The notes: generated from the letters alone by a model not told the origin. A stretch of DNA of 64,000 nt from Zychaea mexicana (GCF_025766255.1 NW_026516705.1:1-64000); one strand, 5' to 3'. Counted from the stretch's first letter, positions 1 to 11,251 are shown. Numbers and translations: made by a program.

Positions 1-719
1 AGAGCAACAATTCGCTACAACAACAACGAGCTTCACGATCTTTACAACATTAAGTTCAAACAAGCCTTGGACTGGTCTATTATGGCCTGGGACCGTGTCT
101 CGTCCGAAACAATTTCAAATTGTTTTCGACATACTGGCCTTATGTCAGTGGAAACCCTTACAGAAGTAATTGAATCCGAAGAAGCTGTTGTTTTGCAGGA
201 GGAGGAGGAACTGACCGTCGAATTTGACTCGTACCTAAGATCTGTCAGCAATGATCAAGATGATACGAACACAGTTTTCGTGATTCCAGATGACGAAGAC
301 GACGGGATCCATGAGATGTTGACGCTGGAAGAACGAACGGATCGTTTGGTGAATCAGAACGTTGAAGATGAAGGTACAGTAGGGACATCATACAAAGTAA
401 GTGCATTGATGGATAAAATCCCCTCGTCTTTATAATAGGCGAGGAGGGAGAGACCGAAGAACAAAATGAAGAAGAAGATGATGCCGATGCGAATATTAGG
501 GCAATTAAAGAAAAAAAGTGCCTCTACCAAAGTTTTATAGATAAACTTGACATCACACACAAATTGGATATGGACATCTTGTATCTGGTAAAAAAAAGAG
601 TTAGACTTTTGGAGTCAGAGGAGCGGCAATCAGTGAAGCTGACGCAATCCCACCTCATAGACTTTCTAAATTTAGTGAATAAATATATACTACGAATTTT
701 TATTGGGAATACATGTTAA
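1..719 (+). pseudogene. 3' portion of pogo/Tigger transposase (copy 1, partial)
   Basis: Encodes the C-terminal part of a CENP-B/pogo family transposase: the conserved ALDWSIMAW...TISNCFRHTGL region that normally follows the DDE core, then a long acidic tail. A 47-nt GT-AG intron is likely at 397-443: a GTAAGT donor, and the reading frame resumes as EGETEEQNEEED. The frame then stays open to TAA at 717-719. The sequence is identical to the same part of copy 2. Upstream parts (HTH and catalytic Asp motifs) are outside the window, so intactness cannot be judged; copy 2 is broken. Confidence 0.7.
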
Positions 720-941
720 CTCTGGACTCTGATGTATGATCCGACACTGATCGCTGGTTCGATTCCGCGTCACTAAGCATTTCTATTGGTTTATACTTGT
801 CGATATGTCACAGCCAAGTGATCGATGATCGAATTATCGATTTGTCGATATTTTACTGCTTACCAGCCTGGTCATTTGAGAAAGTGATCGAATTATCGAA
901 AATATCGAGTTATCGAGTATCGAATTATCGAGCGGGCACTG
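1..941 (+). mobile_element. Right end of a pogo/Tigger-like DNA transposon (copy 1, cut by window edge)
   Basis: This segment matches 10533-11473 base for base by eye, with no indel (constant offset 10532). It ends in the same terminal inverted repeat (GCGGGCACTG at 932-941) followed by a TA dinucleotide at 942-943, as expected for Tc1/mariner-superfamily target duplication. The flank after the end (GTATGTCAATACTG) differs from the flank of copy 2, so this is a separate insertion and not the edge of one large duplication. The left part of the copy lies outside the window, so whether it carries the same transposase lesions or minisatellite cannot be seen. Confidence 0.9.
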
Positions 942-943
942 TA

Positions 944-2740
944 GTATGTCAATACTGATGTTAAATGAAAGCGAAAGGATTAGGAGCTAAAGTGTGGCTA
1001 TATTTTCAAGTAAGGTACCTGCAACGCAACTCTTCTTCTGTATATCTCACAATACATTGACATCATAAATTGCAAAGCAGTTATCCTGGGCTACATCGTT
1101 ATACATAATGAGCCATAAAACTACACTTTGTACAAAGATGTTTGGATGTGAAGTAGTAGTCAGAGTAGCCTTCATAAGAGGTGACATTAGAAATGGAGCT
1201 ATGATATGACTGTAAGAGGGCGATTTGTATGGTTATGATTTTCCCTAAGAATCCAGTGAAACGACATATCTCAGAACGATGATGATCAATATGTTTCTCA
1301 CGCAATCAATACTACCATGCTTTCTATGTAACAAAGCAAGAGAATGATTCCTACCATATCTACCACTTGCTCAGAAAATGAGAATGGGAGTATATAATTA
1401 CATCGCAAGAGTACCGTATAATAGAATACAGACTTCTTGCAATGGTTACTGTAGCAGCATGATAAACGTGCTGCTGTACATATTACGTGGACAGCATACT
1501 ACGTCTAATCATGAAAGTGTCTTGAGGACTGCACCAAAAGATGACTTTAGGCTGGTAGATTACTAAAAAAATATGCACAACGCTCTGAAGGGCACGGAGT
1601 AGCAGCCTGTGGTGTACTTTGGATGAATAAATGTTGAAGCACGCTAAGAAATCTCAGTTATTTTGCAACACTCACACCAAAGCTGCGTAGCTTAAACGTA
1701 CATGCATCATCTACACATTTCCAAAATGTCGTCACGCATGTCTTCCAGCGTTTGTGTTATTATTTCACATATAGGCACTGATCCATACTTAATAGCTCTC
1801 TTCCACAGCGTTATTCTTCATATAGAATTCCGCCGTTGAATTTCCGGATCAAAATGACAGTAGTATCAGTCTATTAAGTAGGATGCCTTAGCGACAGGAC
1901 TTCCCGGATTATATATCGACATATCATGGTATAAGAAGCTTCTGACTACCAATTTATTGCGCTTTGTCTCTACCATGTGCTAATTTCGATCGGGAGGAAA
2001 GGAATTCGTTGCATGACTCTTATACAATCTCTCGACAAGACATCTAGATAGCAAGTATTACATATGTAGCCGTTACATTATACGTTCCAATATGCCCACC
2101 CTTTCCTCTTCGCCTTCAGCTCCTTGTTTCCTCTACATTCGTGAACCAAAGGAAGCATTTCTCTTTAAAAACAGTGAAAACTACTGGCATACCTTATAGA
2201 CTTCGAACGTTTTATATAAATACGTCAGGCCTATAAGATAATTTGAATAACTCAAAAGTGGAAGCGGACGATTCTCACAAGATCTCAAAAGTCCAGTGGT
2301 AATAATTCGATCGTTGCTGCTAACAGATGCCTGTGCATATCTTAACTACCCTGACTTGTGGCTAACAACATTTGCGGTGTTTCTATTGTAAAGTTACTGT
2401 TACCATCGTATTATGTAATCACCAAGTTCCCTTCTCGCTGACGCACTGGCCAAGAAACCTTGACACGGTGCCTGGAAGATCTAAGCGGAGACCCGTATGT
2501 GAAACATTCCACGCATAAAGCGACGCCATAGCAGCGCCATATAACGATGACAACAATAGCACTCGTCCTTCATTGCCCCTTCTACTTGTTCACTTTTTTT
2601 CCTAACGAGTATCTTTTCTACGCTCAAAATGAGCAAAAAAAAAGTTGTTACGTCACGCGTTTAGCGGGATTTCAATTGTTTTTGCTCTCATGGTCATAAA
2701 GAGAGTCGTTTTTCCTTTTTTTTTCTTCTTCACCCGCGTT
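944..2740. other. Gene-free spacer between transposon copy 1 and the 2753 gene
   Basis: Only short ORFs (60-70 codons) without recognisable motifs occur, on both strands. No tRNA, tandem repeat or transposon end was seen. The last 60 bases before 2753 are a T/C-rich tract (TTTTTTTTCTTCTTC) of the kind often found just upstream of fungal start codons. Confidence 0.5.
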
Positions 2741-2752
2741 TTTTAAGTTACC

Positions 2753-3349
2753 ATGTCCCACTTGAACAAATCAACCAAGTCCTCCAAGTCGCGCAAGAGC
2801 AAGTCGCGCAAAAGCAAGTCGCACAAGACCAGCAGTAAGTCGAACTTACCCAGCATGACGATGCCCAACTTGACCTTCCCAAGCATGACGATGCCCAGCA
2901 TGACGATGCCCACTTTTACCCTCCCCAGCATGACGATGCCCAGCAAGGACCAATGCGGTTTAGCCGCTTTCCGCACCGTTGTTGCCCTCATTTTCCTTCT
3001 CGTCAATTTTGCCCTTGTCTTTATTGTGAGATTCGCAGTGTACCACCCCTTGTGGGCCTGCTTTATCAGTGCAATGGTAGTCATCTTCACCGTCCCGGGT
3101 TACGAGAATGCGCGCTACGATGTGATCTTTGTTGCCAAGCTTGCTGCTCTTCTGGCATGCATAGTTGTGCTTTTCGTTGCGTTCGTCTTGTGGAAGCTCG
3201 TCAACCACTTCCATCCCTTGCCTCCGATTACATTCTCGCTCATGTCGCTCCTCCCCTACCTCTGTCCCGATTCCTCGCCGCGTCCCTTCCCGCCGCCTCC
3301 TCGATCTGATGATGATCAGGAGCTAGGTGCTGCCACAGAGCGCGCGTGA
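2753..3349 (+). CDS. Small Lys/Ser-rich membrane protein with PSMTMP repeats, function unknown
   Basis: A 198-residue single-exon ORF. I do not recognise it. Residues 1-30 are almost only Ser/Lys/Arg/His with a repeated SKSRK motif, which would be strongly cationic. Residues 32-64 hold repeated PSMTMP units. Hydrophobic, probably membrane-spanning segments follow at about 74-96, 99-115 and 127-150. The tail is Pro-rich (FPPPPRS) and then acidic. The start follows a T/C-rich tract and sits in a reasonable context (TTACCATGTCC). The stop lies 8 bases before the 83-bp tandem array begins, so the gene and array abut; the array could be its 3' UTR. It lies between two copies of the same transposon, so it could be cargo of a larger mobile region, but nothing shows that directly. 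The regular composition supports a real protein; expression is unproven. Confidence 0.5.
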   Translation: MSHLNKSTKSSKSRKSKSRKSKSHKTSSKSNLPSMTMPNLTFPSMTMPSMTMPTFTLPSMTMPSKDQCGLAAFRTVVALIFLLVNFALVFIVRFAVYHPLWACFISAMVVIFTVPGYENARYDVIFVAKLAALLACIVVLFVAFVLWKLVNHFHPLPPITFSLMSLLPYLCPDSSPRPFPPPPRSDDDQELGAATERA

Positions 3350-3357
3350 ACAAAAAA

Positions 3358-4021
3358 AAAGTACGACGACGAGAAAGCCGCGAAGGACGATGCATTCCGC
3401 GCACAAGTACGACGCCAAAGCCGCGAAGGTCGATGCCGCGCAAAGTACGACGACGAGAAAGACGCGAAGGACGACGCATTCCGCGCACAAGTACGACGCC
3501 GAAGCCGCGAGGGAGGTGCCGCGCAAAGTACGACGACGAAGCGCGAGGAGGTGCCGCGCAAAGTACGACGACGAGAAAGCCGCGAAGGACGACGCATTCC
3601 GCGCACAAGTACGACGCCGAAGCCGCGAGGGAGGTGCCGCGCAAAGTACGACGACGAGAAAGCCGCGAAGGACGACGCATTCCGCGCACAAGTACGACGC
3701 AAAGCCGCGAAGGTCGATGCCGCGCAAAGTACGACGATGAGAAAGCCGCGAAGGACGACGCATTCCGCGCACAAGTACGACGCCGAAGCCGCGAGGGAGG
3801 TGCCGCGCAAAGTACGACGACGAGAAAGCCGCGAAGGACGACGCATTCCGCGCACAAGTACGACGCCGAAGCCGCGAAGGACGATGCCGCGCAAACGTAC
3901 GACGACAAGAAAGCCGCGAAGGACGACGAATTCCGCGCACGAGTACGACGCCAAAGCCGCGAAGGACGATGCCGCGCAAACGTACGACGAAGAGAAAGCC
4001 GCGAAGGACGAATTCCGCGCA
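3358..4021. repeat. 83-bp compound tandem repeat, open in all six frames
   Basis: About eight imperfect units. Each has a 47-bp half (AAGTACGACGACGAGAAAG... ending CCGCGCAC) and a related 36-bp half (AAGTACGACGCC... ending GTGCCGCGC). The halves share AAGTACGACG and CCGCGAAGG blocks. The unit is GC-rich. Because 83 is not a multiple of three, each frame cycles through three peptides (for example KYDDEKAAKDD, AFRAQVRRRSREG, HSAHKYDAEAARE). No stop codon occurs on either strand in any frame for more than 600 bp. Long ORFs called here are therefore a property of the repeat and not evidence for genes. After the array comes a short run of CTATGCCAC repeats (4020-4060). Confidence 0.85.
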
Positions 4022-4060
4022 CTATGCCACCTATGCCCACTATGCCACCTATGCCACTTA

Positions 4061-5032
4061 TGCTGTCTTCGTCCCTTTTTCCTGGTGCTGTCCATCACTT
4101 TCCGCCGTTACTGCCGTCGTCTCCATTTGCTCCGCTTTTTTTCTTCTTGTTTTCCGGATGTCTGTTTGCGTGCGTTCTGCTGGGGTAAATATTCGATCTT
4201 GTGTTGAGCCCTATTTGCTTGATCTGCATAGAATACTAACCAATAATATTATCATCTCGTTTCAAGTAGAGCGTACTCTGTTGTTCGGTGGTGTCTGGCG
4301 GTTTCCGCCTTCGTCAGGCGTTGGGGAGCGGTCCGGCCATCCCAGTGGATGTTTCTTCGAGGTAAAGGCAGGATTGAGTTGGCAGTGGCAGTGGCACTGC
4401 TACAGCCACCGGGGGTTGAAGGGATGTGGGGGGGCACATGGGGATAGCGATGATGGTAGAGCCGGTGGTGGGGAGGGGAACAACGCTCTGGTTGTGTAGG
4501 CAGCAGGAATATACCATCGTGTCACATGTACAGCGGCGATTCTTGACAGCAAATGACAACCCAAGGCGCCGAGCTTGTATAATTACGGTACGTACTATGC
4601 TTTCTTTAATACCTACAACCATCTTTATAAGAAGAGGCTTACTAACTGATATATCCTTTTTCCTTTCATTCTTTCCTTCTTCGTACTGCATTCAACTCGG
4701 ATGTGGTTTGAAGAAGGCTACTAGAAACTTAAGGAATTTATTCCTTTCCCAGGGTTGTCATTCCAGTCAGTTCCAGCTCATGTGGATGGTGTTCCTGCAG
4801 AAGTCCTACCTGTACCAGGGCAATGTTGTTCCTCCAATCCCCGCCACCCGCTCAACCGGAGTTATCCTCGCCCTTTCCATGTCCTGGATCCCCCACCGGT
4901 TGTAGTCAGTGTCATGTCATGTAAGTCCAACTCCTTCCTTCACCTTTGCCTTGGGGATTCCTGAAGCTGGGGTGTCCGGACTGGGGTGTTTGGCCAGCGG
5001 TGTGTGTGGTACGCCGCGATGGAAAGTGTCAG
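4061..5032. other. Unassigned region after the 83-bp array
   Basis: Contains G-rich stretches (4390-4490, with runs of G and GGTGGGGAGGGG) and a T/C tract at about 4650-4680. No ORF has recognisable similarity. The stretch after the array (4060-4160) could encode a hydrophobic segment in one frame, perhaps a degraded relative of the 2753 gene, but the resemblance is weak. Confidence 0.35.
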
Positions 5033-5505
5033 CTTTCCAGGCTAGCCGAGTAAAAACTTCGGGGTGTTGTGAGAATCCCGTCTTTGGCTTGATCACATCG
5101 TCTCGTGTGGTGTTGGTGGATGAATCATGGTGATTATGCTGCTACAGGTGGCGTCAGACTTCCAGGGCTTGGTTTCGAAACGAGGATTGACAGAATCCCG
5201 TCTTTGGCTTGATTATGCCATCTCATGTGGTCTTAGTGGATGAATCTGACGGAAAGTCATGGTGACTATGCTGCTACGGGTGGCGTCAGATTTCCAGGCT
5301 AGCCGAGTAAAAACAACCTCTTTTACTTGGTGTCGGTTCGAGGATAGACAGAATCCCGTCTTTGGCTTGACCATGCCGTCTCCTATGGTATTGGTGGATG
5401 AATCTGACGAGCAGTCATGGTGGTTATGCTGCTACAGGTGGCAACAGGGTTCCAGGGCTTGTTTTCGAATCGAGGATTGGCAGAATTCCGTCTTTGGCTT
5501 GATCA
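5033..5505. repeat. Degenerate tandem repeat, about four copies of 120-158 bp
   Basis: The core GAATCCCGTCTTTGGCTTGA recurs at 5073, 5193, 5351 and, with one change, 5483. Each is preceded by a TTCCAGG(C/G) motif and a CGAGGAT or related block, and followed by a TGGTGGATGAATC-type block and TATGCTGCTAC. Spacings of 120, 158 and 132 bp show insertions and deletions between copies. No convincing ORF runs across the units. Confidence 0.75.
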
Positions 5506-5569
5506 GTCTATTGGCAGCACATTATCAAATACACAACATGCGAAATTTCTTTGACGGTTTTTTTCTGAT

Positions 5570-8500
5570 CTGACGTTCTTGATCATTACAACAACACCAA
5601 CGACAGCGACAACGACATCGAACAAGCGTGCGTCCAAGGACAAGCAACATTCATTCAAACGACGAATCGACATATTAGGGAAGGAGCAGATTTACTATCT
5701 ACTGGTGATGCTATGGCGACAAGTACTTTTCAAACGGATGCGGGTATCTGCACTCAAGATCCTCATCAAAAGGCGGTACATACATTCAAAACTTGCATGG
5801 GCGAATTAACTGCAAGTCGTCGTGTACAAACTCTGACATCAACTATTGTGGGTGGACAAAACGACCGAGACAAAAAGACGACACGTGTCTTTTGCGCGAA
5901 TTGGACAGCAGTCGCTGACCTGTGGACATCGGCATGTAAGAAATTCTGAGCTGGTCAAAAAAATCGACAACAGTGGAATATGGCAATTATTTCAGTCCGT
6001 CGGAAATCAACAAGGTGGCAACAAAACAAACGACATTCGAGGAGACATCTTTTAATATGGTGGCTATTGAAGCATAGGACATGAACTTGGAATCGGCAAC
6101 AGCATGCATGATAGCTTGTCAAGCTGGTCAACGATGTTTTTTCCAAAGATGGCAACTTTTATTTATCCCTGCTTATGACAACGAAAACAACAGAGAGCAA
6201 CAACCTTCAATCAAACCAAGAACAGTACTGTCTGTTGGCAGATAACCTGTGGCTACCGATGTGGCGGCAATCACACACAAGAAGCAAAAGCGACAAGGAA
6301 TTACGAGAGCTAGGCAATGCACGATATGATATGACGTTATCTTGGCGAACCAGAGTTATTACACCACATATACGGCGGGAATACTCATGGCATCAACAAT
6401 TTAGGCGGCAACACAGGGTCAATCGATCTTCACTGTGTGACAGCACAAATCAAGCGCAGCAAGGGCGGAAATGGTGACAAATTACAGGGCAGCAAAGGAT
6501 TACAAAACTCAAACGACAGAAAAAGCAATATTGACGACACATTCGAAATGACAACAAACCAAAGCTTTCATCAACAGTTGCAAGCTATAAAAAGGCAAAA
6601 TTGACAACAAACGCGAGCGACTGAATGCACAAAACAATGACAGCAAAAGGCAAAACCATCAGCAAGATTTGGGTGAAACTGACAACATTTCACACGACCG
6701 TTTAGTGGATACAAAATATAGTAAGTGTACAGTACGTGACTATTGATCAGGCCAATACTTAATTAAACAGGGAATGATACTTATATACATCTCCTCTTAG
6801 TAAACAAGGCGGCAAAGGTGGCACAAAAAGCGGCGATGAAGATTCATAAAAAACATCGGTATGTGCAGCAGGGATATCACGGACAGCAATGCTCAGAGCT
6901 TTTTGAACAAGCCAGTATTCATATTAGCCAGTATCCTTTCTGCTTTGGTGGGTCTATGTAACACGGTGGCAAATGAACAAGCAGCAGGCAGTGGCAGCAA
7001 AAACAAAAAAAACGCCCAAGGGCATCAAACAAGACATTGCCTCTAAGGACAGTATCAGCAAGTGATTGATGGAACGACACGACGGCACTTTCACAATATC
7101 AATGGCCGAACGAAGCTGGCACGTCATTCATATACAACTGTCAAATATACAACAACAAGCAAGCAACGAACATTAAAGCGCGTCCGAAAACCACTACACG
7201 ACGAGGGAAACAATCAAGGTCTCTTGATGCACAGAAGAACAAGACAAGACATGTGATCAAGATCTACACACTATGGACTTCCAAGCATACTCATTGGTTT
7301 ACGGCAGCAATACAATCATTAGTAGGAGACTAACAGGTAATTTGAATGTCGATGATGTGAGGCTGAAACAGAAATATGATGCAATTAGTACCACTGGGAA
7401 TACATACTTATCAAGCTCAAATGAATCTAATAGTGAAAACAGCGACCAATGTAGCCGGGCATGATGCAGACAAGGAAGGACACTTGTTATCATCCTTTCC
7501 TTGTCATGCGTTGGCAGCAACAAGAAACATCACTAGAGAGAGATGGTGGCAGTCTCTATTCCAGTTTTGAATAATAGTGCAAATCAAAAAGGAGAACAAT
7601 CACGTATAGTAGTATCGTGGTAAGGAAACCCAACGCACTTTATGCTCATTACTTTTGTAAACACTTGTGCTCACTGTGATTTTACTCTATCTTCTTTATT
7701 AGTGAAGGTCTCTTTCCACAAATCAAGATCCGCCAAAATTTACATCTATTCTTTGTCTGACAGATTGCTAGTAAGTTATTTTCTATGTAATGATGGCCCC
7801 CCAAAAAAAGCAAGAAATCGAAAAAAAAAAAAAAAGAGAACAGAAAAAAAAAGTAGTGTTAGTATAGTTTAAAAAAATATACAGTAATCAGCAAAACCAA
7901 GTCCGTGACACAAAACGCGAAGCTCAAGCCGATGTCAAGAAACGAAAAGGCGTCACAGACTTTTGATGGAGCACGAGGCCAAGAAGGCACACAAAAGAAG
8001 ACATCAGTCGTATCATCGAATGGGCTTATTCATATCACACGCACAACAGCAGCGTTAAAACAAGTCTTGACAGATATGTTATACAAGCATATTCAGGAAC
8101 CAGCAACAAAACAAAGAGAAATCAACACGCAGAACAGCCAATTCTATTATCCACATCATACACAAAAACAACGTCAAGCCATGGCCAACACGAACACGCC
8201 ATCAAGTTAAACTGCACAGGACGAGCGAAGGGATTGGTAATATTGACAGTACGTACAAACAGAAAACAGCAACAGGTGCTCAAATTTCATCTAATCGTCA
8301 CTATCTAACATAAAAAGCTCTTTGACGTTCATCTGTTTAGGTCTAAGACTATTTCCATCGCCAAAATAACCTCAGCAATCATCAGTGCAAGACATAGATT
8401 CGAAGCATAGGAGTTCAACTTTCAAGTCGCAACTCAGGACAACGCCGTCTATGCAAAAGAGCGAAGTCAAGATGATCAACTAGGAAATGCGAAAATACGG

Positions 8501-8660
8501 TTCGTGGCTCAAAAAAACAACAACAGACAAACTGACGGCAATATGGGCTACTGAAAAATCGACAACACATCAAGACAGAAAGGCAGAACCAAGCAGCGAA
8601 GTGCCTGTACTAGTACTTTTGTATAGATCTTAAAAAAACAAGCAAAAAAAAACAAAAAAG
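5570..8660. other. Strand-asymmetric A/C-rich block, no recognised gene
   Basis: The plus strand is crowded with GACAACA, GGCAACA, GGCAAA and CAGCAA words, and T is comparatively rare over about 3 kb. Poly-A-like runs occur near 7800-7875 and 8630-8660. ORFs are short (up to about 100 codons) and have no recognisable motif; I looked for reverse transcriptase, integrase and gag-type zinc knuckle motifs and saw none. Possibilities are a decayed retroelement, a long non-coding transcript, or a diverged simple-sequence region. Confidence 0.4.
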
Positions 8661-8898
8661 AACAGGGGGCTATCATTACTTAGGACGTGAACTTACTAAC
8701 AGCTGCAGACTACACGACTCTTTTTATAAGTACTCAAGTCAAAACATCACCTAGATTAGAAATGCATATATATAATTACAAATAAAGCTCTAAATTCAGT
8801 ACAAACATAAATGATGTTTTTTTCAACGAAAAGAAAATCAGTGTTTGTAACCATATGTGAGTTTCCGAAGAACGACTGCCAAAGGCTCACCATGTATG

Positions 8899-8900
8899 TA
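8899..8900. repeat. TA target-site duplication, left
   Basis: TA directly before the left terminal inverted repeat; the matching TA is at 11474-11475. Confidence 0.85.
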
Positions 8901-8923
8901 CAGTGCCCGCTCGATAATTCGAT
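8901..8923 (+). repeat. Left terminal inverted repeat
   Basis: 23 bp, the exact reverse complement of 11451-11473. Further TCGAATTATCGA-type words follow within 60 bp (8944-8970). Confidence 0.92.
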
Positions 8924-9120
8924 CACTTTGGTCACAGCCGTAAGTGATCGAATTATCGAAATATCGATTTATGGAATTGGTACTCCGTTAAGAAAAGGAA
9001 GGTTCAAGAAGAAAGTATAGACACCCTGTCATCTTGTGTTACATGTAGTAATAATGTAGCTGATGTCATCTGTCAGCAAAAAACATTGTCTTCTTTACCT
9101 TATCTTTTTACTTCAATATT

Positions 9121-11251
9121 AAGGGCAACAACTCACTTACAAACCGCCAAAAATTTGCTATTTGCACATACAAACAGCAGAATCCTAAAGTCGGTCAACG
9201 TGCTTTAGCACAATGGGCTAAGGATGAGTTCAAACTCGAGAAACCACCTGTCCAATCGACAATCTCGCTTATTCTTAGAGAAAAAGAGAAGTATCTCGCT
9301 ATGTCGGAAACCGAGCTTAATATGAAAAGAAAACGCGTACCAGCATTGCCAGAAGTCGAAAACGTTCTTGCAGAATTCGTCATGGATATGGCATCTGTTG
9401 GGCAACCAGTCAACAGGGAAAGCATCATTCTCCAAGCAAAAATTCAAGCAAGACGCCTCAACATTGTTGTTCCTGAAGGATTTCAGTATTCTGACGGCTG
9501 GGTCACCAAATTCATGAAACGTCACAGATTAAAATCACACGGTATCCATGGTGAGGCTGGCTCCGTTGACATCGACGATGAAAAGATTTAAAAGCAGCTT
9601 GAAGAAGTCAAGGCCAAAATAGCCGAGTTTCCACCTGAATGCATCTATAACATTGATGAAACGGGACTTTTTTACAAGCAAGTGCCACGTCGAACGATTT
9701 CGAACAAACCTATTGCCGGACGAAAAGTCGATAAAAGTCGTGTAACTGTTGTCCTTGTCACCAATGCAACTGGCTCGCATAAACTTGGCCCCTACTTCAT
9801 TGGACGCTTTGCTGGAGGAAAAGATTTTGGATCAAAGCTGAGTAAGTTAATGTTAGTAAAACATGAAAAAGAACGACAGCTGATTCAATACACCATAATA
9901 GTCAAGGACTGTTACAAGTATCACTTTGCTGGATGCGGTCCAATTTTTGCTGGATGCGGTCCGGATACGGTCCTTCAATTTTGGATGCGGTCCAATTTTG
10001 CTGGATACGGTCCAATTTTGCGGGATACGGTCCAATTTTTGCTGGATGCGGTCCGGATACGGTCCTTCAATTTTGGGATACGGTCCAATTTTGCTGGATA
10101 CGGTCCAATTTTGCTGGATACGGTCCAATTTTGCTGGATACGGTCCAACTTTTGCTGGATGCGGTCCAATTTTGCGGGATACGGTCCAATTTTTGCTGGA
10201 TACGGTCCAATTTTTGCTGGATACGGTCCAATTTTGCTGGATACGGTCCCAATTTTGCTGGATGCGGTCCAATTTTTGCTCTCTTATTGATGGATAATGC
10301 ACCTTCGCATAAAAACTTGGAAATTCAGTTAAAAAATATCGAGTTGTGCATGCTTCCTCCAAATACCACATCCCACTACCAACCGCTTGATGCAGGAATC
10401 ATTGCTTCGTTCAAAAAAAAGTATAGGTACATTGTAAACAACAGGAGATTTAAGCAGACAAAGTGATTTATTTGGATGTTAAGAAAGCAGAACTTGTTGG
10501 GCCAAATCTATTTTAGGAGCATCTTATTTCGCAGAGCAACAATTCGCTACAACAACAACGAGCTTCACGATCTTTACAACATTAAGTTCAAACAAGCCTT
10601 GGACTGGTCTATTATGGCCTGGGACCGTGTCTCGTCCGAAACAATTTCAAATTGTTTTCGACATACTGGCCTTATGTCAGTGGAAACCCTTACAGAAGTA
10701 ATTGAATCCGAAGAAGCTGTTGTTTTGCAGGAGGAGGAGGAACTGACCGTCGAATTTGACTCGTACCTAAGATCTGTCAGCAATGATCAAGATGATACGA
10801 ACACAGTTTTCGTGATTCCAGATGACGAAGACGACGGGATCCATGAGATGTTGACGCTGGAAGAACGAACGGATCGTTTGGTGAATCAGAACGTTGAAGA
10901 TGAAGGTACAGTAGGGACATCATACAAAGTAAGTGCATTGATGGATAAAATCCCCTCGTCTTTATAATAGGCGAGGAGGGAGAGACCGAAGAACAAAATG
11001 AAGAAGAAGATGATGCCGATGCGAATATTAGGGCAATTAAAGAAAAAAAGTGCCTCTACCAAAGTTTTATAGATAAACTTGACATCACACACAAATTGGA
11101 TATGGACATCTTGTATCTGGTAAAAAAAAGAGTTAGACTTTTGGAGTCAGAGGAGCGGCAATCAGTGAAGCTGACGCAATCCCACCTCATAGACTTTCTA
11201 AATTTAGTGAATAAATATATACTACGAATTTTTATTGGGAATACATGTTAA
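9121..11251 (+). pseudogene. Pogo/Tigger transposase, disrupted
   Basis: The frame starts with LTNRQKFAICTYKQQNP...LAQWAKDEF, the CENP-B/pogo N-terminal helix-turn-helix. A second DNA-binding part follows (FQYSDGWVTKFMKRHRLKSH). An in-frame TAA at 9589-9591 then interrupts it, and the same frame continues through the first catalytic Asp motif (NIDETGLFY, GAT at 9655) to LGPYFIGRFAGG. A minisatellite occupies 9925-10278, after which the core resumes in another frame with LLLMDNAPSH (second Asp, 10293) and LPPNTTSHYQPLDAG (third Asp, 10389; 31 residues between). A TGA at 10464 and an apparent shift follow before the conserved ALDWSIMAW...TISNCFRHTGL region. A 47-nt intron is likely at 10929-10975; the stop is TAA 11249-11251. 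The true start codon is upstream of 9121, perhaps in a separate exon, and is unresolved. Confidence 0.85.
9925..10278 (+). repeat. Minisatellite of about 20 bp inside the transposase
   Basis: About sixteen copies of TTTTGCTGGATACGGTCCAA with single-base variants (TGCGGG, GATGCGG). Two longer units carry an inserted GGATACGGTCCTTC. It replaces the transposase segment that normally lies between the first and second catalytic Asp and normally contains a Trp/Phe-rich motif. A GTAAGT at 9842, just upstream, could be a splice donor placing the array in an intron, but no good acceptor is visible directly before DNAPSH. Confidence 0.9.

Noticed and set aside
740..775. tRNA-like T-arm (GGTTCGATTCC) in transposon copy 1, also at 11272-11307
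   Set aside because: No matching stem partners or acceptor stem within 80 bases; it is part of the transposon 3' region.
3240..4098. Long minus-strand ORFs (218-266 codons) over the 83-bp array
   Set aside because: All six frames are open because of the repeat unit, so ORF length is not evidence of coding.
9853..10371. 172-codon minus-strand ORF over the transposase minisatellite
   Set aside because: Repeat-driven shadow frame antisense to the transposase.
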